64,000 nucleotides of DNA from Lithospermum erythrorhizon (Eukaryota; Streptophyta; Magnoliopsida; Boraginales; Boraginaceae), in assembly GCA_019722365.1 (NCBI GenBank), contig JADFUC010002408.1, positions 62,001 through 126,000 of the forward strand, in the 5' to 3' direction. The position numbers and the translations under genes are program-made. Below the pieces are notes generated by a model that did not search any database, was not told the DNA's origin, and saw nothing but the letters and a program-made list of their open reading frames with translations. Below, one piece after another: positions 1 to 12,615 of this stretch. The stretch's first letter is position 1; every line of letters starts with the position of its first letter.

Positions 1-589
1 GGAGGTGGTGGAACTACAAAATGACATAAATCAACCTGAGCCCACCGATAGATCGAGCTTTTAGTCGTGTTGATAATTTTTAATAATATAGATCACAGAT
101 GATGAGGATCTGCAAACGAGGGAAGAAGTAGATTTTTAATTAAATCAAAAGGCAAAAATAAAGGTAGGAGATGAAGCCAATATCCACTCAAGAATCATCG
201 AGCTAGCACGGTAAAGTTTAGTTTAAAGAAAAAAAGACATCGTAGGTTTGGAAATACTTTGTGCTAGATTGAAATAAAGAAAGCTACGTATATACTTTGT
301 AAAAACATATAGTTATAAGGCGGGAGGGAAAAGAGTGGAGCCAGGACATTTTATTAGACATTTGCGAGAAGTGATAGTAAAAGCTCGATGAAGATAGTAA
401 AGAGGAAGGCGAGGGTAGGAGGTGTTCAGAGCAACTATTAACCCTATGACCCATTAAAAGTTTATTTATGATAAGTTAAATTATGAGGCAAATCAATGAA
501 ATTTGTAGTAGGTAGTGTTTTACCTTTCAATCATTGTGAAGTGGAGATTATACCGATTGGATTACGAGAGCAGTCAATCTACCGGCGGA
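1..589. other. Intergenic, no gene seen
   Basis: AT-rich sequence with short, stop-broken frames on both strands. It lies directly before the hAT transposase remnant and may include that element's 5' part, but I see no terminal inverted repeat or coding similarity. Confidence 0.4.
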
Positions 590-2130
590 CCCAGCATCAC
601 TTAGAAGAGCTCTATAAGTATTGCTTTTAAATATTTTTAAACCAAAAGATCTTCTATGTCAACTGTTCATTGCCTTGGAATGTTTTGTTTAGCTAGTGAT
701 ATTGCTACTTTTTAAATGACTTTGATATCATGTGTGTTGCTTGTCATTGGATAGATGTTGATTGGACTCTTCAAAGAGGCGTATTATTTATTTTCCGTAG
801 TATTGCTAAGCGTGATAATATTGAATAGCAGATGGAATATTGAAATGTTGTTTTGAATATCGATGTTTACATAAAGTTGGTTCTATTTCACTTGATAATG
901 CATCGGCCAATAGTGTGTCTATTGAAACTCTTAAATTAAAATGTAAGCCGGAATTTGAAGAACTATTTCATACTAGGTGTTTATGTCATGTTCTTCAACT
1001 AGTAACCCCCAAAGATGGAATTCTTTATCATTTGGGATGAATTTACTCGAAGCCTATTAGAAATGGGAGTTCATTTAATTATTTACTTTCCCAAATAAAA
1101 GAAAAGAGTACAAGACATTGGTTTTTTGGCAAGTGGTAAAAAATACTAAGAAAATTAATATTGGATGTAGAGACTAGATGGAATTACACATATGATCTTA
1201 ACCGTGCATATAAATATAGAGATGAGATTTGTCATTCTATAATAGGCGCGAGCCTCTGTGGAGTCATTATCCTAAGATCACCTATTCAAGAATTGGACCT
1301 CTTTGTTTAGAGTTGCTCCGTTTTCTTGCACATTTAAAGACTACACTAAAACATTTTTCAACTGATATAGTCCCGATATTCATGAAGCTTTTGAATGTAT
1401 TTGCCGAGAACTGCTGTAAATATGCGTGATAATAGAGAATGAATTTGTTGCTAAAGACATGATTCCTAATATGGAAGAAATTTTTGAAATATTATCTTCC
1501 ATTCTACATCATGCTATGATTGCAATAATGTGTCCAACCATTCATTAGATATATTCTTTTTGCATGGATAGATTTTATTTTATGAATGTTTGGAGCATTC
1601 GATCCTAGTTATTTGTTAATTTCCTAAGAATGCATACAAAAGCAGTGAAGCATATTTATACAACATGTATTCCAAATTTTTTAAAACATTCTCCAAGTAA
1701 TAAAGTGCAAAGTAATGGTATTTCCTTCTTGCTGGATTGTCATTATCTTCCTAAAGTATTGAAGTAATCTTAAAAGCCATGAGTAGAAAAAATTTAGCCG
1801 TATACTTCTCTCGTCGAAACCGTAAAGTTGACTCGATACTTGAAAACACCTTTTGACATGAGCATTTACAATCATGAGAAATCAATTGATGTTCTCGAAT
1901 GGTGGGAAGCGAGGAAGGTATTTTTCCTATATTGAGTAAAATGGCTAAGGAAATTTTTCTGATTCCTATCTCGATAGCTAGGTAATCTGCATTTAGTATG
2001 GCAAAACTTCAATATCTGACTAGAAGGTCAAGGCTAAGCTTCCCGCGACAATAGAAGTTTGTGTGGCAATCGAAAGTTGGGCGGCGGAGAAAAGGATGCA
2101 AGATAGTGCACTTATGGAATTGCACCAAAA
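590..2130 (+). pseudogene. hAT-family transposase remnant
   Basis: This is a decayed DNA-transposon transposase of the hAT (Ac/ricesleeper-like) type. Successive frames carry family landmarks in the right order. Around 860-1020 the translation reads SISLDNASAN, followed by ELFHTRCLCHVLQLV, which is the RNase-H-like catalytic core region. Around 1167-1200 VETRWNYTYD matches the conserved D-T-R-W-N-S-T motif. Near 1890 there is EWWEARK, then near 1930 ILSKMAKEIFLIPIS and, after a stop, SAFSMA, which is the C-terminal hATC dimerisation region. Frameshifts and stops separate all of these, so no transposase can be made. No terminal repeats or 8-bp duplication were identified, so the element borders are approximate. 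The class is well supported; the subfamily is not resolved. Confidence 0.8.
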
Positions 2131-2394
2131 GACATGTTTGATGACTTGAGTGACATCGAACAAGGCATTCAGCGATGAAATAAACGGAAGAAGAAGATAA
2201 CAACAATGATTTGCTCTATTCGAGAAGATGAGTTAAATCGAATGAACTTAATACTTCTTTAATTTATTATGTTGATGATACTTAAACTCTGGCTTCCCTT
2301 ACAGTACATAAATAGGCAGTTTAATAAAAAAAAATAAGTTTATATTTCATTTAATATTTACCCATGATTATCTTATTGCCAAATTTTCAGCCAA

Positions 2395-2712
2395 ATATGA
2401 GTAGCGGGCGTCCTCTATGCGCCCAGCGGGCGTCGCCATACGCCGAGCAGGGCGTCCTGCATATTTAAGCGGATGTCGCTTCATATACTTAGAACGAGAT
2501 ACTGTAAAGCTAAACGGATGTAAAGTGCAGTGAAATCGATGGCGAGTTAATTTTAGCGGGCGTCCGATAAGCCCCAGAAGCGGACATCAAGCTTAATTAT
2601 ATTATACTTAAGCGGGCGTCCGATAAATGAAAGCAGACGTCTTGTCACGAGAGATTAGTAAACCTTGATTAATTTTAAGCGGACGTTCGATAGCGAAAGC
2701 GGATATCCGGCT
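2395..2712. repeat. Array of degenerate GCGGGCGTCC motifs
   Basis: About ten copies of a short motif close to AGCGGGCGTCC (variants GCGGACGTTC, GCGGATGTCG, GCAGACGTCT) lie in direct orientation in roughly 310 bp, including a repeated longer form GCGGGCGTCCGATAA near 2559 and 2612. The surrounding DNA is otherwise AT-rich. Clustered short direct motifs like this are typical of the subterminal regions of CACTA (En/Spm) transposons, where the element's own protein binds. The assignment to CACTA is inference, supported by more copies of the motif near 4443-4645 that run up to a CACTA-like terminus at 4680. Confidence 0.55.
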
Positions 2713-4440
2713 TAATCGCGATTCCAAGCCTTATAAATTGGTCCAAACAACAATGAGATTCATTTCCCTCGGTATAGCGATTCAATAAAATTTCATATTT
2801 TCTCTCTACTTACACTACTTAAAACTTCATCTTTTTCCTAAATTTAAGTGTACAGTGTTACATAACACTTAAAGAACACATTTCATTTTTAATTGCTAAT
2901 TATGCACCGATTATTCACAATGAAGAAAGGTCTGACAAGGTGAAAGAGAAAGAAGCAAAGGAAAAGAAGAAACCAAGGAGGAGAATATACTCATAGCCAG
3001 TAGAACCGCCCAAGGCTCCATAGTTTATGAAAACCATCAACAGTATGTATGTTGATGAAAAAGAACTTGAAAGTCTGAAATGCCATTGTTGGTTTTGAAT
3101 TTTCATGGATAGTTGAATCTTGCTAAGTTTAATTGTATACATTTTGGAATTAAGGTTAGAAATTTTATATGTATATGCAGTGGATCTGAGTTCGTGTTGG
3201 TATGTTCACTTAGTAAAAAAGACATTTTTTAGATTATCATATGATAAGCTCAAGAATTTGGAATTGAGGATTATAATAAATTGCTTTTCTGAATGGCCTC
3301 TAGAAGTGAAGTTTAAATTGTCCATTTACTCCAAATTAAGTAATTAGTTATTTTAACAATGATAGAATGCGTGATGTTGATGGCTTGGAAACATCACGAT
3401 GACCGGTCAACAAAAGCTAGCTTTTAAGATTGTAATAAAATAGCGTGTTGTCGGCAGTGTAAATTCGTACCTTGATCACATATGCTTTATTGAATGAGAA
3501 GAAGATGTCTGACTTACCTAGATTTATTGTAAAAATATGGATAGGAAGTAGGGAAATTACGTTCTTGCCGTATGGTATGTTGATATCAATTTCTTGGTAA
3601 ATGAGGGTGTAAAGAATGAATAATGAAATGCACAGATTGTGAGTTCAACACAAAAGATTGGGAAGCAATCCTTGACCAACCAAGAAATATATTGGTGGAA
3701 AGATGAAGTGATCCAAAATAAGTGTATGAATTATCACGAACTGTCATGAAAGAAATTTGGGAACAAAATGGGTGTAGCGCACACTGACCTCTACAAGGAT
3801 GGTTTTGAATCCCACAGAGAGATGGTTCCCCTCGTATTCGAGGTCCTAGTGTAGCTACTTCGTCTTCTCGTCCGTCCTGTGACCATGATTACAGAAAGTC
3901 CTGTGAGTGACCATGAGATGTTGGATTATGTACAAAATGCGAAGATGGAATGTATTCTATATTGATTAAATTATATACACACGTCATTATTTTTGTGAAT
4001 ATTGTAATGTAGGTGGAAAAATATGCAACTTGGAATGCGGAGGATTGAAAGTGGGCGTTCGGTTACGATTGATAAATCGTCTTGGAATTGAAATGATATA
4101 TGGCGTGTATCCGGAGTATCGCGTCGGCCCGATCTTTAACTGATACCCCGAATACTTGATAGATGAAGAGCCGAAGAATAATGTTCTATGTTTTTATTTT
4201 CTTTATAAATGAACATAGTTTATTTTGTTTTATAGATGGATGAACTTTGGCAGTTTAATGTTTATGGTTTGTTTTATTCTATGGATGTTAAAGCGTAGTT
4301 CGGATGTTTGAAGGTTTGTTTATGATTTTTTGTTGGATTTGATTTAAAATTTGTTTATGGGTTTTATGTATATGTGGTTTGTTTTTGGCAATATAGTGTA
4401 AATAAATTAGCAACGACATGATGGATAAAGCCTTCTTTGA
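2713..4440. other. Degenerate, probably transposon-derived DNA
   Basis: No intact gene. Frames longer than 60 codons on either strand show no recognisable domain. A stretch around 3740-3880 reads like a decayed plant transposase C-terminus (KEIWEQNG, then a broken frame rich in R, G and S), but the match is too weak to name. CACTACTT occurs at 2813 but is not a convincing partner for the terminus at 4680. Confidence 0.3.
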
Positions 4441-4680
4441 ATGGGCGTCAGCTTGATGCTTCCGGGCGTCCGCAGGTTATTGAATTTAGCAAGATTCGGG
4501 TTAAGCAGCACTGGTTAGTGTGAACTGGAGAGTGGGCCGAGGAGTGGGCAAAAATTCTCCCGATTAATGCGTTGGCGTTCGGCATACTAAAGCCCTGATT
4601 AAATTGGACATGGACATGGGCGTTCGCGTCCGGTCCTTAGCGGATGTCTTGTCACGTCAGCCGTTCCGACTTTAGTAGTG
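4441..4680. mobile_element. CACTA-like transposon end with subterminal motifs
   Basis: GGGCGTC/GCGGATGTC motifs like those at 2395-2712 recur here (near 4443, 4464, 4619 and 4640) and the stretch ends in TTTAGTAGTG at 4671-4680. Its complement, CACTACTAAA, has the form of a CACTA-superfamily terminal inverted repeat. The opposite end and the 3-bp target duplication were not found, so this is one end of a broken or distant-ended element. Confidence 0.45.
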
Positions 4681-5599
4681 TGCATTTAATTGAAAAGCCA
4701 CACTTGGCGGCTGGCCGTCGAGATCCAATCATGAAGGTGTTTCGGGCCCCGATGGACAAAACCACGCGCTTCCCCGAGCCGGCCCGGATAGGCCGATTTA
4801 ACTAGGCGATGTTAAACAAACCCGGCCCCGGATAGACTAGGTCCATTATGAAAGCAGCCAGGATGGGCCGCCAGCAGTTGACGGCCCATGTATTTATTAG
4901 GTCGGGCTAGGGAGTGTGGGATACAATCGATACGAGGCCCATATGCCGAGGGCATGAAGGATAGTTTATAACAATTTGTTAAGGAGTTACTATGGGTACA
5001 TTAACTTGATTTCTGAGAAAATAATTTGTTTCAAGCAGGGGATGCGCTTATATTAAAAGGGGTACCGTTTATAACTAAAAAACACAAACATTGATAATTT
5101 CATGTATTATTGAATGCCATAAGGATAATTCATAGTTCAATAGGTTTTAAATCCATATCGGCCTAGCCTTATGACATGTCGATACATCCATTCACGGCAA
5201 TATAACTACTCATGATGAAATTTGAACGTTATAAGATACTTTACATAGGTTAAGGTCGTGAGATTCTACAAATTAGCGCCGCTTGTCCAGATTAAATAAA
5301 CTCTTCCAGGTTCACAGTCCTCATTGTGCCATTTCGTTTTAACGAAAGTTAAATCATCGATAGCCAGGCTTACGTTTCCTTCCAAGAAAAGATTGACATG
5401 TTCGAACCTTATACTTTGAAGATTGCTACTGGATATTTAATAATCTTGAAAAGTCTCTTTACAAAGGTACTCCATGGAATTTGTTCTGAACATGCTCGAA
5501 CAAGATATTGTAAAATGAATGTATTTATATTGCTAAGATTGTGATTTGAAAGTTGTGAGTTTTGACGGTTATACGATGATGGAAATACTATGGATATAA
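4681..5599. other. Intergenic, nothing recognised
   Basis: A GC-richer segment (4700-4930) passes into AT-rich DNA. No gene, RNA or bordered repeat could be supported. Confidence 0.3.
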
Positions 5600-6579
5600 T
5601 TATAAATACAAATACAAATCTACCATAATTCGAGGGGGATCTTAAAGTGCATACTCGTTATTAAACAAAACATATTTCTGATATATGAATAAGCGAGTAT
5701 TAACTACGTTAGAGGAGTAAATTCTGCTAAAGTTAATGGCAGATTCACAACGTGAATTTGACTTCTCTTGACTCAGCATTTGTAATATCGATCGTATGAT
5801 ATCTACCGTTAGTGCAGAGAGGTTGAATCAAGAACCGATTTATGCTAGTAAACGAGGATAGACAAAATAAAAACCCAAGAAAAATTCTTGGAAATTAAGG
5901 CGAAGGGGAGGCTACTTTAGGGTTTTTTGATGAAAAGATTTTCAATTCTTGTCATGAAAACCTAAAGTTTGCTTATATAGGGGCTAGGTTAAAGCAAGCC
6001 CGATCGCTGACCCGTTGAAAATATTAGAGCGACTCAGGTGCTCTATTAGTTCGTTAAGACACTATTGAGTTGCTGTGGGATTAGTATTTTGAGTAGCTTA
6101 ATTAAATAGTAATGAGTCGATATCAATAATCTTTCAAGTTATTGATAAATACTAAAATTACTCGAACCAATTAATAATATTTGGTTGATTTTATTTATTC
6201 AATTAGTATTCTACATAAAATGTAGAACCGCATAGTGAGAAATACATTTCTCAAATTATCTGATTCTCTTTAATTTCATGCATGAAATGTAGCTTCAGCT
6301 GTATGTGTGTGACCTTCTAGGCTCTCGGATAATGGTAAGTTGTATAATAATAATAATAATTGACCAATTACTATTATTATAACTTGATTAATGAATAAGA
6401 TCTACTTGTCCTTTCATAACCCTTTAAATTATCCTCATGAGAACCCGCCTTAGTAATATCTGATTACTAAGTTGAACACTAAGTTACGATAATCACATTT
6501 AATATTTGGTAAATGAATTGATACGCAATTGTCGCAGCCAGGCATAATAAATGGGAATAAATTCTGTTGATTTCCAACA
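5600..6579 (-). repeat. Copia-type LTR, minus orientation
   Basis: Read on the minus strand, the sequence starting at 6579 (TGTTGGAAATCAACAG) follows the same course as the LTRs at 50479 and 58245. It shares the GCGACAATTGCGTATCAATTC stretch, the GTGATTATCGTAACTTAGTG stretch, an AT-rich hairpin (6342-6382) and a late ACCCTAAAGTAGCCTCC segment. Just upstream on that strand, AATAAGTCGAT looks like a decayed polypurine tract, suggesting this was a 3' LTR. The far end near 5600 is approximate because the copy is too degraded to place the final CA. Confidence 0.65.
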
Positions 6580-9500
6580 ATCGACTTATTATTTACCCAT
6601 GTATACGACATCTAAATTAAGTGAAATTGTATAATCTACCACGTATAAGAAGGTAAGCAGACAGTATCAATAACTACAAGACCCGACAAGCTCTTTGTGG
6701 CGATAAAATCTTTCAAAAGTAAAAACACTGATTTGGTAACTTGATTTAAGTTACCAATGCTAGCGCCCCTAAGTTTAGGCGATTTGCCCGATGAAGGATT
6801 TATTTATGATCAAGGAGTACAAATAAGGCCTTGCTAGATATAAAGATTCTCTTGTACTATTATGCTCGATACGAGATAGCTATAAGCTCGGTCCCCACGG
6901 CCGAGAACACTCTATCCTTCAGCACTCTATCCATTATGTGTGCATTTCATGATCTTTCCATAAATAAATTTGTAACGAATTATCACAGACGATTGCCTAA
7001 TACTAAAGGAGTTTATAGAAACACTCTGTACATTCAGCCTACATAATAAAATACTCTCACAAAGCTGCGTATGCTTGATACAAGTATCACGAGAAATCTC
7101 TAACTTGTTTACTTTTTAACTTTAACGTCTACATTAGAAACTGTCTTCCATATAATGTAAAGTAGCGTCTAACGTTATAGAAAATATTACTATAAGCGAA
7201 AACTTCCATCTTGTAGATATTAAATAGATCGGTCCATAACCCTTCTTTATTTTTAGGCAGTGTAAATCTTGTTACTTGATTGTCAAGTAATGCCTTTTTA
7301 AATTGTGATAGAATCGTATCTTAGAATCTTGAATAAAGCGACAATATAAAGCACGAAAAGATTCTCTCATTTCTAAAGACTAGTTGCTACCATCATCAAG
7401 GGCAGGTTAATTAGTGACATCTGAAATACTTGACCAACTGTGCACTAACATTGAAATGGCTTCTTTTTGTGTAATAAAACGGTACCCCATTTAATAAATA
7501 ACTTTTAGGTTTTCACAGTTAAAATAATAATTATCTAACCGATTACTAAGACCTCTACGCGATTATAAAAACATTAATTGTCGGAGATTTTGTTTGTACT
7601 TACACGCCTTAGTTGCGTATGACCTTGACGGAGGAGTTTGAACAACCAACGTATATTGTCTCCCCAGAATAGTCAGCATAGCGATTGGTCGAACCACTTC
7701 CGTGATTTCTTTGGAACACTTAAAGTAAGCGAAGGAAAATAGGAGGAAAAAGCCATGGGGTTTCTTCCACTATGTGAACAAAGGAGGGGTGGGAAAGAAA
7801 GGTTTTGCTTTCATCTTTTCTCAAAAGATGAATAATGAATGAAACAATTTTCTTAAAAATGCCATAGCTGTTATACAGCGTCAAATGTCTTGGAGAGCTA
7901 TTGGAAAGTTAAAACTCTTCCAAAAGCACTCCTTGCAAATTAATTCGAACCATAGGGGAGGTCTTAGAATCCTTTCACTTCTTGTCCTAAAATAAAGGCA
8001 CGTTAAGTGTCTAGATAGAATATTCTAGAAATATGCTTTTCGAGAAGATTCAGTTCCATATCCACTATACCTCTCAATCGACTAAGGGTATTTCAACAAT
8101 TGAAAATTCGCATAAATCTTTAACTTGGGAAGCTATAATTAGCATTATAGTTTGATCATGTTGTTGTGTGTGACTTTCTTGGAAACTCGATTGACAAAGA
8201 GTAATATATTAATTTATGTTAATAGAACATTGTATTAATATATAGATTATGAGAAGCGGACTCTATGACCATCGCAACCCACAATGTCGATGAAGTTAAT
8301 CATAATATGTGGTGTCGAACAATCGAGCAATATATACGAACTTATATTATTTGAATATAATTAAATGTAAGTAAATCGGTTGTACAATCGAGGAATTTGT
8401 TCAAGCGGGCATATTTATGAGATCTAATATCTTATATTTCGAAGACCGTTGTCCTTGGGCGGCGTTACTTGTAACCGATTACTAATTAATGGTGTCTTAA
8501 GCGATCCTTGCGCTCGATTTCCTAGCGATCCAGGCTACGGTGAATTTATGCCTTAAAACTCTTACATTTTGTTCTTTTCTTGGGTTGTATGAATTAATGT
8601 GATTCTAATCTTTGTCTTGGAATGCGGCATCATGTCAGCAATTGAATTACTAGAGAGGCAGAAATCTAACTTAGTTATATCCGGTTGGCTAAATTCATCT
8701 TGTGTGCAAGATTTTACACTTGTAGTATAAAGAACACAAGTCTTTTATAATCCTCGATTCACGGAAAATGTCTAGAGGTTAAAATTACACTACTCATATA
8801 AAGTGAAATCCCGGAGTTTAAGTGCAAGAATCGCCAATTTAACATGGGTGTGGCGGCTTTGCTTAGGATCTGAATATAAAAATCTTACAAGTTTTGTATG
8901 GCGGTTAATGTCGATCATGCATTCGAATACTATTTTTGGCAAGCTGCATGCCCGTATGATTGATTAGAGTTGATAATCATACTCCATACGATCGAAGCGT
9001 GATCAAACTGACCAGACACATACTAACGATTCGGTGCCCAATTTGATTAGTGGAGCGCTTTGGTTAGAGACAAACAATCTAATTTCGGGCTTGAATGAAG
9101 GATCTCTTGTTTGGATCCTCGGCCCAGACCTCTCCGGAAAAATATTTTATTGCTTGAGTAGAGCCAATTTTGTTATTATAATGACTAATAATAGTATCCT
9201 TTGATAACAAATGATAATGGCAAAATAATGCTTTTGAATAAAAACTGTATATTCAAAACTGAGTCTCTGAAAGAAATTAAGCGAGAGCTTCCCTCCGTTG
9301 AATCGCATTTAGGTCGTTAAGGACATGTAAACAAGATGAGCATGTAAGTAAATCTTCAAATCCTTCAAAGAATAGTCTTTGTCATATGCAAACATTTCAT
9401 GAAGTAGGGCGTTAATGACTAACATGATCAGGGTAGATATAGCGTTTTTACACGTCTATAGAGTTTCACTCTTTCATATAAATGCACTTAAGTTTTAAGT

Positions 9501-9889
9501 AAAGGATGAGAAACTAGATATATAGTCGCCTGAAAAATAAGTTCTTTACCTCTACAACTTCATTTCCAACATGATGAATCAAAGTTGTCAAATGCGTAAT
9601 CCCCGTGCTGGCGGCAATGATTGAGTTTTGGAGTTAGGGTTAGTGGCGCTTAGCTTTATGCGATTGATGAGGATTGAACCCCGTAAAGGGGATTGCTCGA
9701 TCACGAAGTTGCAGTGGTAAACAAAGGGAGGAGGCTCAAATCGTTGTACCAAAGGGCATATCCATGGCTTACCTCCTCAGAAGTGATGTATAAGGGTTTA
9801 TGGCGGCGGGCACTTGTGTTGAGGGGAATGGTCATTTTTAAAGTTGTCGAATCGTTTGAGGTGTAACGTGATATAAGCAAGGATACAGT
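6580..9889. other. Degenerate intergenic DNA
   Basis: No gene with domain support on either strand. Parts around 6600-6700 and 7730-7860 resemble retrotransposon leader or LTR sequence on the minus strand, but no coding motif, primer-binding site or border is clear enough to call. Confidence 0.3.
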
Positions 9890-10320
9890 AATTAGGTGTG
9901 GAACCGAACCGAGGTCGAATAGATATGTGATTTGATTTTTTTGATAGTATTTGAATTCATATCGTATTAGATAAGAATACTAAAATTAAGATTTGAATTG
10001 ATTTGATCTGTCTGTAATATTCGTTATTGATTCGAAATCATATTTTATATTCAAACTCGAAATCGAATTCTAATATACATATTTTTATATAAATTAATAA
10101 AATATCTAAACAAATAATCGAATTCGAATCGAATATTATGTTAGTCTAAATGGCTTGTCATCCGAAATTTTGAATCTAATTATAAGACATTTGTATTCGC
10201 ATTCGTTTACCATTCGAACGTCAAAATCGGATTCGTATTCGATAACATTAGAATTCAAATATTAAATATTGGTCGAGGCTAGAATATTAAAAAATATTGA
10301 TTAATTCATGCAGATTACAA
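9890..10320. other. ATTCGAAT-rich low-complexity stretch
   Basis: A roughly 400-bp stretch dense in ATTCGAAT/GAATTCGAATCGAAT-like words on both strands, with no ORF of note. A similar vocabulary recurs at about 36710-36910, so this is probably a dispersed AT-rich repeat. No borders were found. Confidence 0.35.
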
Positions 10321-10485
10321 CTTGGTTAGTGAAAGCATAGTGATAGTGATTTTACTATGCAGGACCCAACGAGAAACATGTCGGTCTAGCAGAAAAGTAT
10401 CGGGGCCAGAGTATCAATCCATTAAATTTAGATTAGTTCTAGAAGTATTTATTTGGTACGTCTCGATAGGGAACGGACCGAAATA

Positions 10486-10622
10486 CCCGATAGATTTTGG
10501 GCCAATATACATCTCTCACTAAACTTTAGTTCACCCGATAGATTTTGGGCCAATATACATCTCACTAAACTTTAGTTGCGATAGATTTTGGGCCAATATA
10601 CATGTCACTAAACTTTAGTTCA
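10486..10622. repeat. Three-copy short tandem repeat
   Basis: A unit of about 45-48 bp beginning CGATAGATTTTGGGCCAATA and ending CTAAACTTTAGTT is present three times in a row (starting near 10488, 10536 and 10579). The copies are nearly identical apart from a few indels, for example CTCTCACT versus CTCACT versus GTCACT, which suggests recent local duplication. No gene overlaps it. Confidence 0.9.
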
Positions 10623-11530
10623 CATATCTAACCACAAGTCCACAATTGTCCAAGTCTTTAAAGTTTATACTATTGTTAGTAAGAACGCGTACGTACGTAA
10701 ATTTGGTTGAAAAACGCCTTTTATTACAGTGAATAATACGAAAACTTGTTTTCTTAAATATAAACCATATAAAACATTCGTTAATGTTATGAAATTGGTC
10801 ACAGATGGTTTAGATAATCTCAATTTTTAACAGAATGCCAGAACAAATTAAGCAGTGTATCACTTTTTTAATTCTTTTTCTAAAGTTGTAAAAGGAGTTG
10901 TGATTTAACCTAATAATTTTCTTCCCAAAAAAAATACTATTTGTATACATATAGCACTGATTTTTTTTATTTAAATCGATAATTGATATTCGTTAAATAA
11001 AACATAAAATTCTTATAGATATAATTGAATTAGGAGGCAATATATATGAAATAAAATTGAAGTCTATCACAGAAATAACTATTGATTATAGATCGATAGA
11101 TTCTAATCGAAATTAAATATAAAGAAATCTGATAATATAATATACTTGGTATTGATCCATTCTGACTCTTTGCTTCGAATGCCCGATGGTTGGGCATCTT
11201 GAATAATCAGCGGCCAAATTTAGCATAAAGTAGCCAGTTTGCGTAGTCGAATTAAATTACATCCAATAAAGTATGTTTAAATTTGATGCCAGAAGGAAAT
11301 GAAGAAGCAAATCTAAATCTTATTAAAAAAGGAAAAATATTACACAAAAATGTATAAAGAAAAATATTACACAAAATGTGTAATAAAATTAAAAATAAAA
11401 TATAAAAATTAAGAACAACCATGTACAAAATGATGGTTTAATATAAAAATATTTGAGGTTGAATGGAAATTTAGAATTTTTACGGAGGAGAGTTAGAGGC
11501 GCCTCGGATTTAAAAATGGCCCATATTATA
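10623..11530. other. AT-rich intergenic DNA upstream of eIF5
   Basis: Very AT-rich with no supported gene, RNA or bordered element. It precedes the duplicated segments in front of eIF5. Confidence 0.3.
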
Positions 11531-12540
11531 AAAGAGGTCGTTTGATTTAACCTAATTCTACACTAATTTATCAATTCTCCTAAAATTAACAAAATTCTCA
11601 AGCCACACGAATAAATACACTTATAAGGGTATAACCATCTAGTAAAAAAATTAAAATCAGTATTTAGATTCTAAATGGCTATTATTTTCCAAAATTTTCA
11701 AATCGGTATTTGTGTCGTAGCTATTATAGGCGATCGTAAAAATTAGAGATATTTGTGACCGTCGCCGCCATATTTTTACACTCTAAAATTTTAATCACAT
11801 TTTGAAAATTTATAGTTTATTCGATTAACTATGAATAATAAAATTAATGTCATTAAATTTCTATCTGCTGATCGTAAAATTTTAATCACATTTTGAAGGG
11901 TAATTATGTCTTTATTAAAACTATGGTATTTGTAAAAAATTCTATTGTATATATGACACCTTTATTAATTCTTCATTTTTATTATTCCGAATATTATATA
12001 TCAAAATTTATTGGACAACACTATTTAAAATCAACCCAATTTTTTTGGGCTATTGTCATTTAACCTAACTTTACCAAATTTATAGATTCTCATCTTTATT
12101 ATTTTCCAAATTTTTCAAAATAGTATTTATTAATAAATGAAACTCTTACTCTGTGATCAGTAAAAATTAAGAGAATATTTGTGAATCGCCCTTATATTTT
12201 ACACTCCTGAAATTTTAATCACATTTTGAAAATTTATAGTTTATTTCAATTAACTATGAATAATAAAATTATTGATCATGATTAAGTGTTTAGTATATGA
12301 TAATTATATTAAAGTCTGATGATGCATTATTCACATTGTATATATGACAAATATTAATTCTTCATTTTTATTACTCAAGATATTATATACTCGAAATTTA
12401 TTGAATGACAATCGTGTTTAAAAAGCAATACATTTTTTGGGCTATTGTCATTCTTCTTTACCCTAATTTATCACATCTCCTAGAATAATCCTAAAAATTC
12501 CGGCCACACACAACATAAATACACATACATATATTATGGC
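11531..12540 (+). repeat. Duplicated promoter-proximal segments of eIF5
   Basis: Two long similar copies and the start of a third occur in direct orientation. The phrase ATTTTAATCACATTTTGAAA is found near 11787 and again near 12208, followed in both by TTTATAGTTTATT and AACTATGAATAATAAAATTA. The phrase TTTTTTGGGCTATTGTCATT is found near 12040 and 12431. The stretch CCTAATTTATCACATCTCCTA, followed by CCACACACAACATAAATACA, at 12472-12522 resembles 11550-11630 (ACTAATTTATCAATTCTCCTA, then CCACACGAATAAATACAC). The immediate eIF5 promoter therefore looks like a copy of sequence about 0.9 kb upstream, with an intermediate partial copy near 12050. Confidence 0.75.
12505..12535 (+). promoter_or_regulatory. 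Probable eIF5 core promoter
   Basis: CATAAATACACATACATATATT offers TATA-like words (ATAAATA near 12515, ATATATT near 12529) just before the inferred first leader exon, which ends at the GTAAGT donor at 12616. The start site is not determinable from sequence; a start near 12545-12550 would fit the first TATA-like word. Confidence 0.4.
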
Positions 12541-12615
12541 AAACCCTCACCCAGCTATGACCTACTGCTATTGCCTTCTCAAAACTCCTTCGGACCATCC
12601 ATATTCATCATATTT

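Noticed and set aside
2813..2823. CACTACTT as the left end of the CACTA element ending at 4680
   Set aside because: The inverted-repeat match stops after eight bases and there is no matching 3-bp duplication.
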